In this document: positions 44,436-53,495 of the stretch, one piece after another | Layout: the number at the start of each line of letters is the position of its first letter | How positions within the stretch are numbered: the stretch's first letter is position 1 | Source of the DNA: Paucimonas sp. | GTDB taxonomy: Bacteria; Pseudomonadota; Gammaproteobacteria; Burkholderiales; Burkholderiaceae_D | NCBI GenBank assembly: GCA_028292545.1 | Contig: JAQGMC010000121.1 | Span: 1-61,554, forward strand | Direction of reading: 5' to 3' | DNA length: 61,554 bases | Translations under genes and position numbers: made by a program | The notes under the pieces: generated by a model | Told to the model about the DNA's origin: nothing | What the model saw: the letters and a program-made list of their open reading frames with translations, nothing else | The model's database searches: none

Positions 44436-44473
44436 GGCAGGACCGGTGGCGAAAATTCGCCACCGGTCCTGCC
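44436..44473 (-). terminator. 18-bp perfect hairpin after pilS
   Basis: Two 18-base arms (44436-44453 and 44456-44473) are exact reverse complements around 2 bases. The hairpin starts 18 nt after the pilin stop. No T-run follows in the minus direction. It may protect the pilin message from 3' decay or act as a partial terminator, allowing much more PilS than PilM and PilV. Confidence 0.65.
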
Positions 44474-44491
44474 AGGACGAGCATGCGGGCA

Positions 44492-45022
44492 TCAGCTTGG
44501 CGTGGTCCAGGTGATGGTGTTGGAGGCGACATTGCAACCATCACTGCCGGTGGCGACGGTTGGGGTCACCGGGAAGGTGGTTTGCGTAGCGCCGCCATTG
44601 ACCGTCACGTTGGTCCAGCCCGAGGAGAGACCGGTCACCAGGGCGACGCAAACGTCGGCCGGTACAGAAGTCAGCGCCATGGTGAAGTTGGTATTGGCGC
44701 CGGTGACGGTAACCGCGCCGTTGGTCGAGGTCGTGATGTTGGCGCCGCTGACCCGCATTGACGTAGGCACCTTGTTCGATGCAATCAGCATCGGGTTCAA
44801 GGACGCTGTGCCATAGCTACCCTGGCCGTTATACGCGGACTGGGTTGCGGTACGCAGCGCCACGATATCCTTTTGCAACTGCGACGATATGCTGGCCGAG
44901 TTCGCAGAGCCGAACAGCGACAGCGAACCGACGACGACCGATGCCACGATAGCCAATGCTGCCAGCACTTCCATCAGCGTCATGCCAGCCTGCGTGCCCT
45001 GTTGTTTGTAAAGTTTTTTCAT
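44492..45022 (-). CDS. pilS: Type IVb major pilin PilS
   Basis: A 176-residue prepilin starting at the ATG behind a strong AGGGGGA. A short basic leader (MKKLYKQQGTQAG) is followed by the cleavage and helix region MTLMEVLAALAIVASVVVG, with Met at +1 and Glu at +5. A Met or other non-Phe first residue is typical of type IVb pilins. Two Cys residues near the C-terminus (PADVCVAL, GSDGCNVA) should form the D-loop disulphide. It needs a prepilin peptidase, none of which is encoded in this window. Confidence 0.85.
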   Translation of the reverse strand: MKKLYKQQGTQAGMTLMEVLAALAIVASVVVGSLSLFGSANSASISSQLQKDIVALRTATQSAYNGQGSYGTASLNPMLIASNKVPTSMRVSGANITTSTNGAVTVTGANTNFTMALTSVPADVCVALVTGLSSGWTNVTVNGGATQTTFPVTPTVATGSDGCNVASNTITWTTPS

Positions 45023-45060
45023 ACTTCCCCCTAAATTGAAAAAAGGTACAGCCCCGGTTT

Positions 45061-46182
45061 TCACCGTATCGATTTCTGCAGCATGTCGGACATCTGCAGT
45101 TGCATTTGCATCATCGCCGTCACGAGGAATGCGATGTACAGCCCTACACTCAAGATAGAAACGCCAAACACAATGGACATCTTTGCCTTGATCCTCCTGA
45201 CCGATTCATGCAGCCACTCGTCGGCCATATGCTTGAGCGCAGCCTCGAAGCCGGACAGGCTGGAGTACACGCACAAATCATCAATAATTTCCGGGTCGGG
45301 GAAGCCGTAACCAGTGCGGTTCAGCGCTTCGCCCATGTTCAATCCGCAACGCATTTCAGCCAGCGCTTCCTCGATCCGGTTGGCCAGCCAGGATGAGCCG
45401 TGGCGGGACAATTGCTGCAGCGCCAGTTCTACCCGCATGCCCGCACCCACCAGCGCGGAGACGGCGATCAGCCAGGTGCTGCCTTGCAGGATCCGGTACA
45501 CGCTGTAGGGTGGATACCGGTCCAGCATCACGCGTGTGGGTCCGTCGAAGCGCGACAGCGTGGCAAAGAACGCCACCACCAGGGCGGCAACGACCACGGC
45601 CACCATCCACAGGTAGTGCTGCGCGAAGGAGGAAATCACCATCAGGGCGCGCGCCAGGCCAGTCCAGTCGTCGCTGTGTACGGCTTGCGTGAATGACGGC
45701 ACGATCTTGAAACCAAACAGGTAAGTCACGGCAAAGGCCAGCAGCATCAGCACGACCGGGTAAGCCAGGCCCGCGAACACAGCCGACAGGATCGCGCGCT
45801 TGGCTTCCATCAGCTTGATCGTTGATTGCATGGCCAGCGCCATGCGTCCGGATTCCTCACCGGCGGAAATCAGCATCACTTCCTCGGGACTGGCCCAGCC
45901 TTCAATGGCAGAGGACAGGCGCAAGCCGTTGCGCAGCGATTTGCCCCAGGCGCCCAGCGCAACCGTCTCCGGATCGCCCTTGGCGCCGGACTTGATGCGA
46001 CGATCGCGGATTTCATCGATGGCGCTCAGCAGCTGCACATCATTGCCCATCATCTTGATCAGCTTTTCCCACAGCCGGCGCCGTCCGCCGCCGCCGATAT
46101 TGCGGAACATGAAGCGGCTGAATGCCCACTCCAGGCTGCCGACATTGAAGCGGCCCAGTTCAAGTTGCTTGTCCGGTTGCAT
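45061..46182 (-). CDS. pilR: Type IVb pilus inner-membrane platform protein PilR
   Basis: A 373-residue type II secretion F domain protein with three membrane segments, two GSPF-like repeats (ISAGEESGRMALAMQSTIKL and LNRTGYGFPDPEIIDDLCVY) and a C-terminal helix in the membrane (IVFGVSILSVGLYIAFLVTA). It is the assembly platform that the PilQ ATPase acts on. Its ATG overlaps the pilQ stop by one base (TGATG). Confidence 0.85.
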   Translation of the reverse strand: MQPDKQLELGRFNVGSLEWAFSRFMFRNIGGGGRRRLWEKLIKMMGNDVQLLSAIDEIRDRRIKSGAKGDPETVALGAWGKSLRNGLRLSSAIEGWASPEEVMLISAGEESGRMALAMQSTIKLMEAKRAILSAVFAGLAYPVVLMLLAFAVTYLFGFKIVPSFTQAVHSDDWTGLARALMVISSFAQHYLWMVAVVVAALVVAFFATLSRFDGPTRVMLDRYPPYSVYRILQGSTWLIAVSALVGAGMRVELALQQLSRHGSSWLANRIEEALAEMRCGLNMGEALNRTGYGFPDPEIIDDLCVYSSLSGFEAALKHMADEWLHESVRRIKAKMSIVFGVSILSVGLYIAFLVTAMMQMQLQMSDMLQKSIR

Positions 46183-47834
46183 CAGTTTGCCTGCGCCATT
46201 TCACGAAGCCGGCGCACACCGCCGTCGAGCAAGCCAACGATATCTTCTGCCTGGAACGGATCGACCAGGCCCTGTGCAATCTTGTCCACTGCATGGTCGA
46301 GCATCGTCTGTCCGCGCATGGCGGCGCGCCAGTAATCGATTGCAGCGGGCCGGTCGCCGCGGCGCAACAGCGTCATCAGCGGTTCATCGGTCAGGATGGT
46401 TTCCGCAACCACGGTGCGGCCAGTAATGCCGGCATTGCCACAGTGGCCGCAACCGGTGCCACGCACATAGATAGCGGCATTTGGCACGGCGGTGCGCACG
46501 CGTTCGACATCGAACTGGTCGAGGCTGGCCTGCACCTGGTCCAGCGGTTGCCGGCAGTGTGGGCAAAGAACCTTGAGCAAACGCTGGCAGGTGAGGCCGG
46601 TAACGATGGCGGGATCGCAAACCAGTTCGGCTGGCACGCCCAGGTCGACCAGCCGGTCGACGATCTGGAAGGCGCCATTCGCATGCAGCGTGGTCCAGAC
46701 CTGGTGGCCGGTCATGGCCGCCTGCACGGCAAGCTTGGCCGAGGGGGTGTCGCGCACCTCGCCGATCATGATCACGTCGGGATCCAGGCGCATGGCGGCC
46801 TTGATGGCAGACTGGAAAGCGCGCGCCCTCTCCTCTTCCGACTCGACGTTCGTGACCGGCGTCTGCACCGCACCGGGAATCGGGTATTCAGGCGGGTCTT
46901 CGACGGTAATCACATTCTTGCGGCCCAGGCTCTCGCGGATGATGGACGAGAGCAGCCGCTGCAGTGTGGTGGATTTCCCGCTGCCGGTAGGCCCGCCGAC
47001 AATGTTGATGCCGGTCGGCTTTTTCTTCATCAGGTAGAAGGACTGGGCCTGGGTTGCGGTATAGCCCAGCGACGTCGTGTCCGATGAATTGTTGGCGTCG
47101 TTGTACAGCATGCGCAGCACCATCACATGGCCATCGACTTGCGGGCTGGTTGCCACGCGGATGCCGTCCAGGCCGAATGGAATCTTGCTGCGGTCGGAAA
47201 TGCGGGCGTCCTGCGAGGACAGCGTTTCGTAAGTCGCGTCAGCCACGTCGGCCATGGCCTGGTAGATCGTGGTGCACAGTTGGTGACCGAATTCGTAAGT
47301 CTGTTCTTCCTGGAATTCGAGGTCGTTATGGATACGGAACAGGATGCGGGTGTTGCTGCGCGAACTGACGCGGATGTGCACGTCCGAGGCCCGCAGTTTC
47401 ACCGCGCGCCGGAACAGTTCACGCGCATAGTTCTGCATGTCGGAGCCGCTGACTTCGTGGCGCGCCGTGACCCTTGCCCCGGCATAGGCCTGGCTGATGT
47501 CTGACATCTCGACTGGATGCAGCACATGGGTGAAGCTGATCCGCTCCAGTCGCGCGACAAAGGCCTTGACGCTTGGGTTTTGCAGGTGCGAGCGCGACAC
47601 CAGCAAGCGGCCGTCATCGAGCAGGCACAGGATTTCCTGCATGCTGGGCACCAGTTCGAAGCGGGCGCCACGGTGCGTCAGGGGCATGGCGCTGCCGGGG
47701 TCGCCCATCATGGCTGCATCTGGGCCGTCGACTGCGCGCACTGCGTCGGCTGCAGCACCAGGTGCGCCGGCCGAAGCCGGGGCCGAAGCTGGAGCTGAAG
47801 CCGAAGCCGAAGCCGGAGCAGTCGCCGTGGGCAT
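46182..47834 (-). CDS. pilQ: Type IVb pilus assembly ATPase PilQ
   Basis: A 550-residue GspE/PilB-class ATPase, named PilQ in R64 (not the secretin). Walker A is GGPTGSGKSTTLQRLLSS; the Asp box is ITVEDPPEYPIPGAVQ; Walker B is LDPDVIMIGEVRD; the His box is AAMTGHQVWTTLHANG. A CPHC...CGHC zinc motif lies near the C-terminus. The first 45 residues are an Ala/Ser/Pro low-complexity stretch. A TTG at 47870 with GAGG 8 nt upstream is an alternative start that would overlap pilP and add 12 residues. Confidence 0.92.
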   Translation of the reverse strand: MPTATAPASASASAPASAPASAGAPGAAADAVRAVDGPDAAMMGDPGSAMPLTHRGARFELVPSMQEILCLLDDGRLLVSRSHLQNPSVKAFVARLERISFTHVLHPVEMSDISQAYAGARVTARHEVSGSDMQNYARELFRRAVKLRASDVHIRVSSRSNTRILFRIHNDLEFQEEQTYEFGHQLCTTIYQAMADVADATYETLSSQDARISDRSKIPFGLDGIRVATSPQVDGHVMVLRMLYNDANNSSDTTSLGYTATQAQSFYLMKKKPTGINIVGGPTGSGKSTTLQRLLSSIIRESLGRKNVITVEDPPEYPIPGAVQTPVTNVESEEERARAFQSAIKAAMRLDPDVIMIGEVRDTPSAKLAVQAAMTGHQVWTTLHANGAFQIVDRLVDLGVPAELVCDPAIVTGLTCQRLLKVLCPHCRQPLDQVQASLDQFDVERVRTAVPNAAIYVRGTGCGHCGNAGITGRTVVAETILTDEPLMTLLRRGDRPAAIDYWRAAMRGQTMLDHAVDKIAQGLVDPFQAEDIVGLLDGGVRRLREMAQAN

Positions 47835-47844
47835 GGCGGTCCGG

Positions 47845-48303
47845 TCAGAGTGTTGGGCCAAGGCGGACAATTTCGCGTCCTCGCGTCAAGGTGATGGAAC
47901 CGGTGCTGATATCGCTGACTGTCCAGTCGCCGGCGATTTTCTCGCCCTGCCTGACGGTCTGCAGCATGCCGCCGTTGAAAGCCAGCACGGCGCGCAACCG
48001 GCCATCCATGCCTTCGATGCTGCGCACCACCGGCAGGCCCAGCGCATTGCCGGCTGCTGCAGCCGCCCCGCCTGGACCGCCCGGGTGGCTGCCGGTGACC
48101 TTGTCGATTTCAGCCTGGCGCTGGGCAATCTGGGCGCGCAATTCGAGTTCCGCTTTTTGCGCAGTCAGGATCGCAATCGATTCGTTGATGCGGGCGATCT
48201 GCTCGGCCGCAGAATTGCCACCGGCGGCTGCATTTGCCGCGGCCGGCGCCAGCGCCAGCGCCGACGCCAACAACGCGAGCCGCAGCGATTTAATTGCGCA
48301 CAT
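47845..48303 (-). CDS. pilP: Type IVb pilus protein PilP
   Basis: A 152-residue periplasmic protein: a signal peptide (LLASALALAPAAANA), a coiled-coil segment (NESIAILTAQKAELELRAQI) and a C-terminal beta domain (LRAVLAFNGGMLQTVRQGEK, IAGDWTVSDISTGSITLTRG). It belongs to the R64 PilP family, which links the inner-membrane complex to the secretin. It overlaps pilO by 14 nt. Confidence 0.8.
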   Translation of the reverse strand: MCAIKSLRLALLASALALAPAAANAAAGGNSAAEQIARINESIAILTAQKAELELRAQIAQRQAEIDKVTGSHPGGPGGAAAAAGNALGLPVVRSIEGMDGRLRAVLAFNGGMLQTVRQGEKIAGDWTVSDISTGSITLTRGREIVRLGPTL

Positions 48304-49612
48304 ACTGGGTCCCTTTCATGCTCCAGCTCATTACGCCGTTGGCGTACCGGGTGTCGATCGAGGTGATGCGAAAACCATTACCGTCCAGCGCGCGCACCGC
48401 TTCCAGCGCCGGCAACATGCTGTAATCCAGCGACCAGGGCACTTCGCGCCAGTCGTAGCCAGTCTTGGCTCCATCCTTGCCGGGTGTTTGTCCTTGTGCC
48501 GGCGCCTGCCCCGGCGCACCGGCCTTGCCCTGCGCTTGCGGCGCAACAGAGGCGCTGGTCTTGAGCGGATAGCCGAAGCGCTGCGCTGCCTGGTGCAATT
48601 GGTTCAGCCGGACGCGTTCATTGGACACAGCCTCATCTTCGCCAGCCAGCGCGGGCAGGCGCAGGACCAGTTTGGCAACGTCGCCGGTTGCATCGACCTG
48701 CACTTCCGGATGTGCAGCATGCAGGTGCTCTATCCAGCCACCAGGGGCGCGGCCCCAGGTCACAGTGAGGGCGCCATTGGCGCAATTCATGCCATTGAAG
48801 GTCCAGCCGCCCGGCCACAGCGTGACAATCTTGTCTTGCGTATCGGCGCAAGCCTTGGCGAAGGTGGTGGCGCGCGGCTGCGCTTTCCAGGCATGGACGA
48901 CGCGCGCAGCATCGGCTTCCCTCAAGGCGGCAAGTTCGCGCTGCTGGGCCGCATAGGCGGCCAGTTGCCGCGCCGCCTCAATGGAACGCCACTGGGCCAC
49001 GCCAGTGACCAGCAAGCCCACCACCAGCACGCCAGCGCCCCAGCGCCAATAAACGAGCAAGTCGCGCATGCGCGTCTTGACCGGGCGAACCCGGCGGCTA
49101 CGGCGGTATTGAAGCCGCGAATTGGCTGGCAGGAAGTCTGCCAGCGGCCGCTCGTTGCTGCCGCGCACGGCCCAGGCGGCGGGCGCGAACACGGCATCCC
49201 ATTCGGTGGCTTCCAAGTCGGCCTGCAACAGGGCGCGCACTTCATCTTCGCTGCCGATGCGGTCACCGTTGAACAGGATCAGGCCATCGCGCTGTGCGTA
49301 GTAGTACCAGTTGTCGTTATCGATAGGGCCGGCAAACAGCAGGCTGCGCTGCAATCCCTGCGCCTGGGCAGAATGCGCGAACGCGGCCGCAATTGAAACC
49401 ACGCCCTGGTGCGCGCCTTCGGCTTCGCTGGCATAGCCGACCTGCGCGATTTCGGTATTGGGCAATACCATCAGGTCGAAAGCCTGTTCCTTGGCGATGC
49501 GCTGCAATTCGCGCTTGCGCTGCGCCGGCGACACGCCTGGAAGCGGCTGCCAGAACAACCCGCCGATGAAGGCGAAGCCGCGCTGCAGTTCGACGGTACG
49601 TACAGTGCTCAT
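48290..49612 (-). CDS. pilO: Type IVb pilus accessory protein PilO
   Basis: A 440-residue protein with a cytoplasmic N-domain (QRGFAFIGGLFWQPLPGVSP, AGPIDNDNWYYYAQRDGLIL), a single membrane segment near residue 200 (GAGVLVVGLLVTGVAQW) and a periplasmic part. This matches the PilO family of R64-type pili. Its ATG overlaps the pilN stop by one base. Confidence 0.8.
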   Translation of the reverse strand: MSTVRTVELQRGFAFIGGLFWQPLPGVSPAQRKRELQRIAKEQAFDLMVLPNTEIAQVGYASEAEGAHQGVVSIAAAFAHSAQAQGLQRSLLFAGPIDNDNWYYYAQRDGLILFNGDRIGSEDEVRALLQADLEATEWDAVFAPAAWAVRGSNERPLADFLPANSRLQYRRSRRVRPVKTRMRDLLVYWRWGAGVLVVGLLVTGVAQWRSIEAARQLAAYAAQQRELAALREADAARVVHAWKAQPRATTFAKACADTQDKIVTLWPGGWTFNGMNCANGALTVTWGRAPGGWIEHLHAAHPEVQVDATGDVAKLVLRLPALAGEDEAVSNERVRLNQLHQAAQRFGYPLKTSASVAPQAQGKAGAPGQAPAQGQTPGKDGAKTGYDWREVPWSLDYSMLPALEAVRALDGNGFRITSIDTRYANGVMSWSMKGTQYVRN

Positions 49613-51312
49613 CAGATCGACTCGGACACGATGGGCTGGATCAGGATCACGAGGGTGCTGCGCGAGCTGTCAGAGCCGATGCCGCCGCCGAACAGGAAAT
49701 TGCGGGCGCTGCCGACGCCTTGTGACGCGTTATTGGTTTTCTGATGCTCGAAACCGGTGAGGATCAGCGTATCGCCTGAATTCAGCATGACACGCTGCAG
49801 GAAATTGCGGGTTGCCACATTGGGCGTCTGGATCTTGGCATTGCCGGACTCGACAGTCTCCAGGTTCAGGAGTGCGGAAATATTGATCGCGAACTGCAGC
49901 ATCAGGCGGCCCTTGTCCAGCATGTGCGGCACCAGCGACATCGAGAAACCGGTCGTCACCAGGCCCGGGGTCAAGGTGGTGGTGGCGCCAATGCCGGCCG
50001 AGAGCGTGGTGGCCGACGATGACAGGTAGGCAGTCTGCTGGCCCACTTGCAGCGGCGCCGGCTGGTTGTTCAAGGTCATTAGCGAGGTCGAAGTCAGCTG
50101 CGACACCCGGCCCTGCTTGGACAGCGCCGAGATCACAGCCGACAGGCCGGATTCGCTGCCCCGGTTGTTCACCAGGCGCATTGATAGTTGGGCCGCAGCC
50201 TGGTCGATCGGGAAAGGGCTGGTTACGCCAAGCCGGTTGTTCAGCGCCACCCAGTTGATGCCGTACTGGTCCTTGTCGTCCAGGTCCACAGCCAGCACCC
50301 GCACATTGACCATCACTTGCTTCGACAGCGAGGCATTCTGTTCATTGATGAAAAGCGCAACCCGAGCCAGCACTTGCGGCGTATCGGTCACCATCACGGT
50401 GCCGGTTGCAGCATTCACGGAAGCCGTGCCGCGAGCGGTCAGCATGCTTTTGACGGCGTCGGCGACGGCAGTCCAGACCGACAGGTTGTTGATGCGCACG
50501 TTGGAGGTGCTCGATCCGCTGACCTGGCCGCCGGTGCCGCCGGAACCTGAACTGCCGCCACCGCCGCCGCCACCGCCACCACTGCCGCCGCCGCCAGACT
50601 CGCTGGCGATCGTGTTCTGCATATTGGTGTCGCCGGGCAAGGCAACCAGGCGGAAGCTGCGCGTGGTGTAGCGAAAGACGTTGATGGCGTCGTCCGACCA
50701 TTCCCAGGACACGCCAAAGCGGGCGGCCGCGACATCGAGGAAGCCGGTCAGCATGCCGTCATAACTCAATGCGACGGAGCCGGTGGGCGCGGCAGGCGCA
50801 GGCTGGACGGCATAGGGTCCGGACGAGGAGCCTGCCAGGCCACCGGTAATGGGGGGCAAGGGCGGCACCGGCGCGCCCGGCTGCGGCGTGGGCGCGCCGG
50901 CTTGCGCCGGCGCCGTGGGCGGCGTCAATGGCACACCGGCAAAGGGCAACAGTGCATCGGGCGCGACCTTCACCGGAATGCCGGTCATCAGCGTCACCCT
51001 TTCGGCCACTTCCTGGATATTGCGGAAATCACGATTGACGCTGATGCGGCGCGTGGCCATGTTTTTCGCCGATGCCTGCTCGGTGACTTCGGACAGGCGC
51101 TTGAACGGCAGCCAGATGCCTTCTATCTTTTCAATCGAGGGACGCGATTCGCTGGCCACTTTGGCCGTGCCCTGCGCGGCTTGCTGCGCTAGCTCCCCGG
51201 CGCGCGTTGCGTGGCGATCGACAGTACGGTCGATTTCAGTGGCCAGCGGCGTCATGCAGCCGGCCAGCGCGGCCAGGGCGCTCGCCGAAAGAAACAGAAG
51301 TGGCGTTTTCAT
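49612..51312 (-). CDS. pilN: Type IVb pilus secretin lipoprotein PilN
   Basis: A 566-residue outer-membrane secretin of the R64 PilN/BfpB type. Lipobox LAGC follows the signal sequence (LSASALAALAGCMTP). A secretin N-domain (ISVNRDFRNIQEVAERVTLM), a Pro-rich linker and a poly-Gly run of more than 20 residues precede the core: VMVNVRVLAVDLDDKDQYGI, QTAYLSSSATTLSAG and LMLQFAINISALLNLE. It is distinct from SctC, so two secretins are made. ATGA overlap with the upstream gene. Confidence 0.9.
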   Translation of the reverse strand: MKTPLLFLSASALAALAGCMTPLATEIDRTVDRHATRAGELAQQAAQGTAKVASESRPSIEKIEGIWLPFKRLSEVTEQASAKNMATRRISVNRDFRNIQEVAERVTLMTGIPVKVAPDALLPFAGVPLTPPTAPAQAGAPTPQPGAPVPPLPPITGGLAGSSSGPYAVQPAPAAPTGSVALSYDGMLTGFLDVAAARFGVSWEWSDDAINVFRYTTRSFRLVALPGDTNMQNTIASESGGGGSGGGGGGGGGSSGSGGTGGQVSGSSTSNVRINNLSVWTAVADAVKSMLTARGTASVNAATGTVMVTDTPQVLARVALFINEQNASLSKQVMVNVRVLAVDLDDKDQYGINWVALNNRLGVTSPFPIDQAAAQLSMRLVNNRGSESGLSAVISALSKQGRVSQLTSTSLMTLNNQPAPLQVGQQTAYLSSSATTLSAGIGATTTLTPGLVTTGFSMSLVPHMLDKGRLMLQFAINISALLNLETVESGNAKIQTPNVATRNFLQRVMLNSGDTLILTGFEHQKTNNASQGVGSARNFLFGGGIGSDSSRSTLVILIQPIVSESI

Positions 51313-51773
51313 TTTTTTTCCACCACGCGGAGAACGTTGTTGACTGAATCGACATAGAAGCGGGCATGGAGGCCGGCATTGCCGCGATTGAGCGCGTCAA
51401 TCACCTTGGTGACGGCATCTTCGAACGAGCCCTCCACATCCACCGAGGCTTGCGCCACCAGTTCTGGCGCCTCCCATACCACTTGCCACTTCCTGCTCTG
51501 GCGGGCCCAGGCCTTGAATGCGTCCGACACCTTGTCGCCGAAGTTCACGCGCCACACCACGCGCACGTTGCGGCTGGCCACCGGCGCTGCGCTTGCCGTG
51601 CCTGGCGCCTGCTGCTCCGCGCCGGATGCTGTGCGCAGAAGAGCTGGAGAGCGCGGCTCGGCGTCGCGTGCCGCCGCTGCCAGCTGCGGCGTCGCACCTG
51701 CAGCAGGCGCGCACTGCAGCGCAAGGGCGCTTGCAAGTGCGAGTGACAGTACGACGAAGTAGCGAGTATTCAT
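51309..51773 (-). CDS. pilL: PilL/TcpQ-like pilus protein
   Basis: A 154-residue secreted protein with a signal peptide (VVLSLALASALALQCAPAAG), an Ala/Pro/Ser linker and a C-terminal TcpQ-type domain: GDKVSDAFKAWARQSRKWQV, then a strand-helix-strand pattern ending HARFYVDSVNNVLRVVEKK. In Tcp and R64 pili this domain helps place the secretin. It is the first gene of the pilus operon. The ATG at 51773 is used since the upstream frame enters the promoter. Confidence 0.7.
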   Translation of the reverse strand: MNTRYFVVLSLALASALALQCAPAAGATPQLAAAARDAEPRSPALLRTASGAEQQAPGTASAAPVASRNVRVVWRVNFGDKVSDAFKAWARQSRKWQVVWEAPELVAQASVDVEGSFEDAVTKVIDALNRGNAGLHARFYVDSVNNVLRVVEKK

Positions 51774-51880
51774 CACGTCCCTGGTTTGTATTGGTTGCCC
51801 GCTCATGTCCGGCGGGGCTGCCAGCCTGGCTTTTGCGTTGGCTTTAGGAGTCAGCCGAACTCTTGATCGCCAGCACACAC

Positions 51881-51908
51881 TTGGTAACAAATAGGCAACT
51901 TCGGTTCC
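51881..51908 (-). promoter_or_regulatory. hrp-box-like ECF promoter for type IVb pilus operon
   Basis: Minus strand: GGAACC, 15 nt, TTACCAA, ending 107 nt before the pilL ATG. It is the same consensus as at the T3SS units and is the main evidence that pilus and injectisome are co-regulated. Confidence 0.75.
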
Positions 51909-52029
51909 TGTTTAGGCACACAAACAAAGTGCGATATTTGTTATGTGGGCGCGAAAGGCGACCAGGCACGCGGCAAGCGCCGGCGCAAACGGCCGCGGCT
52001 CAAAAGAGATGCGAAGAAAGGGAAGAAAG

Positions 52030-52081
52030 GGAAGAAAAAAAGGAAGACGAAAGGGCCAGGGCGACCCGGTAAGCGGGCCGC
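52030..52081 (-). terminator. Terminator after sctN
   Basis: On the minus strand the arms GCGGCCCG and CGGGTCGC (one G-U pair, loop of 5) begin a few nt after the sctN stop. A pyrimidine-rich tract with seven T in a row follows. It would insulate the pilus promoter from sctN transcription. Confidence 0.55.
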
Positions 52082-52084
52082 TGT

Positions 52085-53464
52085 TTAGCGCGCCACCAGC
52101 TTGAGCAAGCGATCGAGCGTTTCTTCGAAACCGGAATGCTCATCCACATCCTGCTTCAGGAAAGCTTTGATGGCATCGATCTTGTCGATGGCTTCGTCGG
52201 CCAGGCGGTCCGAGCCGCGCTTGTATTCGCCAACCTTGATCAGCAATTCAAGCTCGTTGTAATACTTGGCCATCAGCTCACGCAAGCGACCGGCTGCAGC
52301 GCGGTGTTCGCGGCTGACCACGGCATTCATCACGCGCGAAACCGAAGCCAGTACGTCGACTGCCGGATAGTGGTTGGCCGCGCCCATCTTGCGCGACAGG
52401 ATGATATGGCCATCGAGGATGGAGCGGGTTTCATCGGCGACCGGCTCTGTCATGTCGTCGCCTTCGACCAGCACGGTGTAGAGCGCGGTGATGGATCCCT
52501 TGTCGTTCATACCGACCCTTTCCATCAGGCGTGGCAGGGTGGCAAAGACGCTGGGTGGGAAACCGCGCCGCGTCGGTGGCTCGCCGGCGGCCAGGCCGAT
52601 CTCGCGCTGGGCACGGGCGAAGCGGGTCACCGAATCCATCAGGAACAGTACGCGCATGCCCTGGTCGCGGAAATATTCCGCGATGGCGGTGGCGACATAG
52701 GCTGCCTTGGCGCGCTCCATCGATGACTTGTCCGACGTGGCGCACACAATCACTGCCTTGCGCCGCCCTTCCTCGCCCAGTTCATGTTCGAGGAATTCGC
52801 GCACTTCGCGGCCCCGTTCGCCGATCAGCGCCACCACCGTCACATCGACCGATGCGCCTTTGACCAGCATCGCCATCAGCGTGGACTTGCCGCCACCCGC
52901 GGCCGCAAACACGCCCAGGCGCTGGCCTTCGCCGCAAGTCAGCATGGCATCGAGTACACGCACGCCCATTTCGATGGGCTGGGAAATAATGCGCCGCGTA
53001 AGCGGGTCAGGCGCGGGTGCAAACACGGGATACTGCTGCTCGCATACCAGCGGCCCCGCGGTGTCAGTGTCGATCGGATGACCCAAGCCATCCACTACCC
53101 GTCCCATCAGGTTCATGCCAACCGGCACCATGTGCACCTGGCCGGTCGGTATTACCTCGGTGTCGCAGGAGATGCCTTGCGTGTCGCCCGTGGGCATCAG
53201 CAGCGCGGTGCCATGCGAGAAGCCGACGACTTCAGCCTTCATTTCGCCTTCGACGCCGCGATTGCGCAACAGGCAGATCTCGCCCACCTTCACCGAAGGC
53301 ACGACAGCCTTGATGATGGTGCCGATCACTTGCACGACGCGGCCGCATACGCGCACGGTCTGGGCCTGTGCCAGCGCTTCTGACATCTTGCGCGCAAGCT
53401 GGTCGAGCCGTTGCGAGGGATCGGTTGACGGCATTGCGGCCGGCGCATGGGGAAGTTGTTTCAT
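52085..53464 (-). CDS. sctN: T3SS ATPase SctN
   Basis: A 459-residue FliI/YscN/EscN family ATPase. Walker A is [20 protein letters not shown]; Walker B is in [20 protein letters not shown]; the signature [20 protein letters not shown] is intact. It unfolds substrates and strips chaperones at the sorting platform. It is the last gene of the unit that starts at 55842, not next to sctO as in many loci. Confidence 0.97.
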   Translation of the reverse strand: MKQLPHAPAAMPSTDPSQRLDQLARKMSEALAQAQTVRVCGRVVQVIGTIIKAVVPSVKVGEICLLRNRGVEGEMKAEVVGFSHGTALLMPTGDTQGISCDTEVIPTGQVHMVPVGMNLMGRVVDGLGHPIDTDTAGPLVCEQQYPVFAPAPDPLTRRIISQPIEMGVRVLDAMLTCGEGQRLGVFAAAGGGKSTLMAMLVKGASVDVTVVALIGERGREVREFLEHELGEEGRRKAVIVCATSDKSSMERAKAAYVATAIAEYFRDQGMRVLFLMDSVTRFARAQREIGLAAGEPPTRRGFPPSVFATLPRLMERVGMNDKGSITALYTVLVEGDDMTEPVADETRSILDGHIILSRKMGAANHYPAVDVLASVSRVMNAVVSREHRAAAGRLRELMAKYYNELELLIKVGEYKRGSDRLADEAIDKIDAIKAFLKQDVDEHSGFEETLDRLLKLVAR

Positions 53465-53495
53465 CGGCTGCCTGGCAAGCCGGTTATCCCGGTAG

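Noticed and set aside
44436..44473. Intrinsic terminator ending the pilus operon after pilS
   Set aside because: No T-run follows the stem, and pilM, pilV and the transglycosylase continue in the same direction without a new box, so full termination is unlikely.
46182..47834. PilQ as a secretin, from the gene name
   Set aside because: In R64-type nomenclature PilQ is the ATPase; Walker A and B motifs here confirm that. The secretin is PilN.
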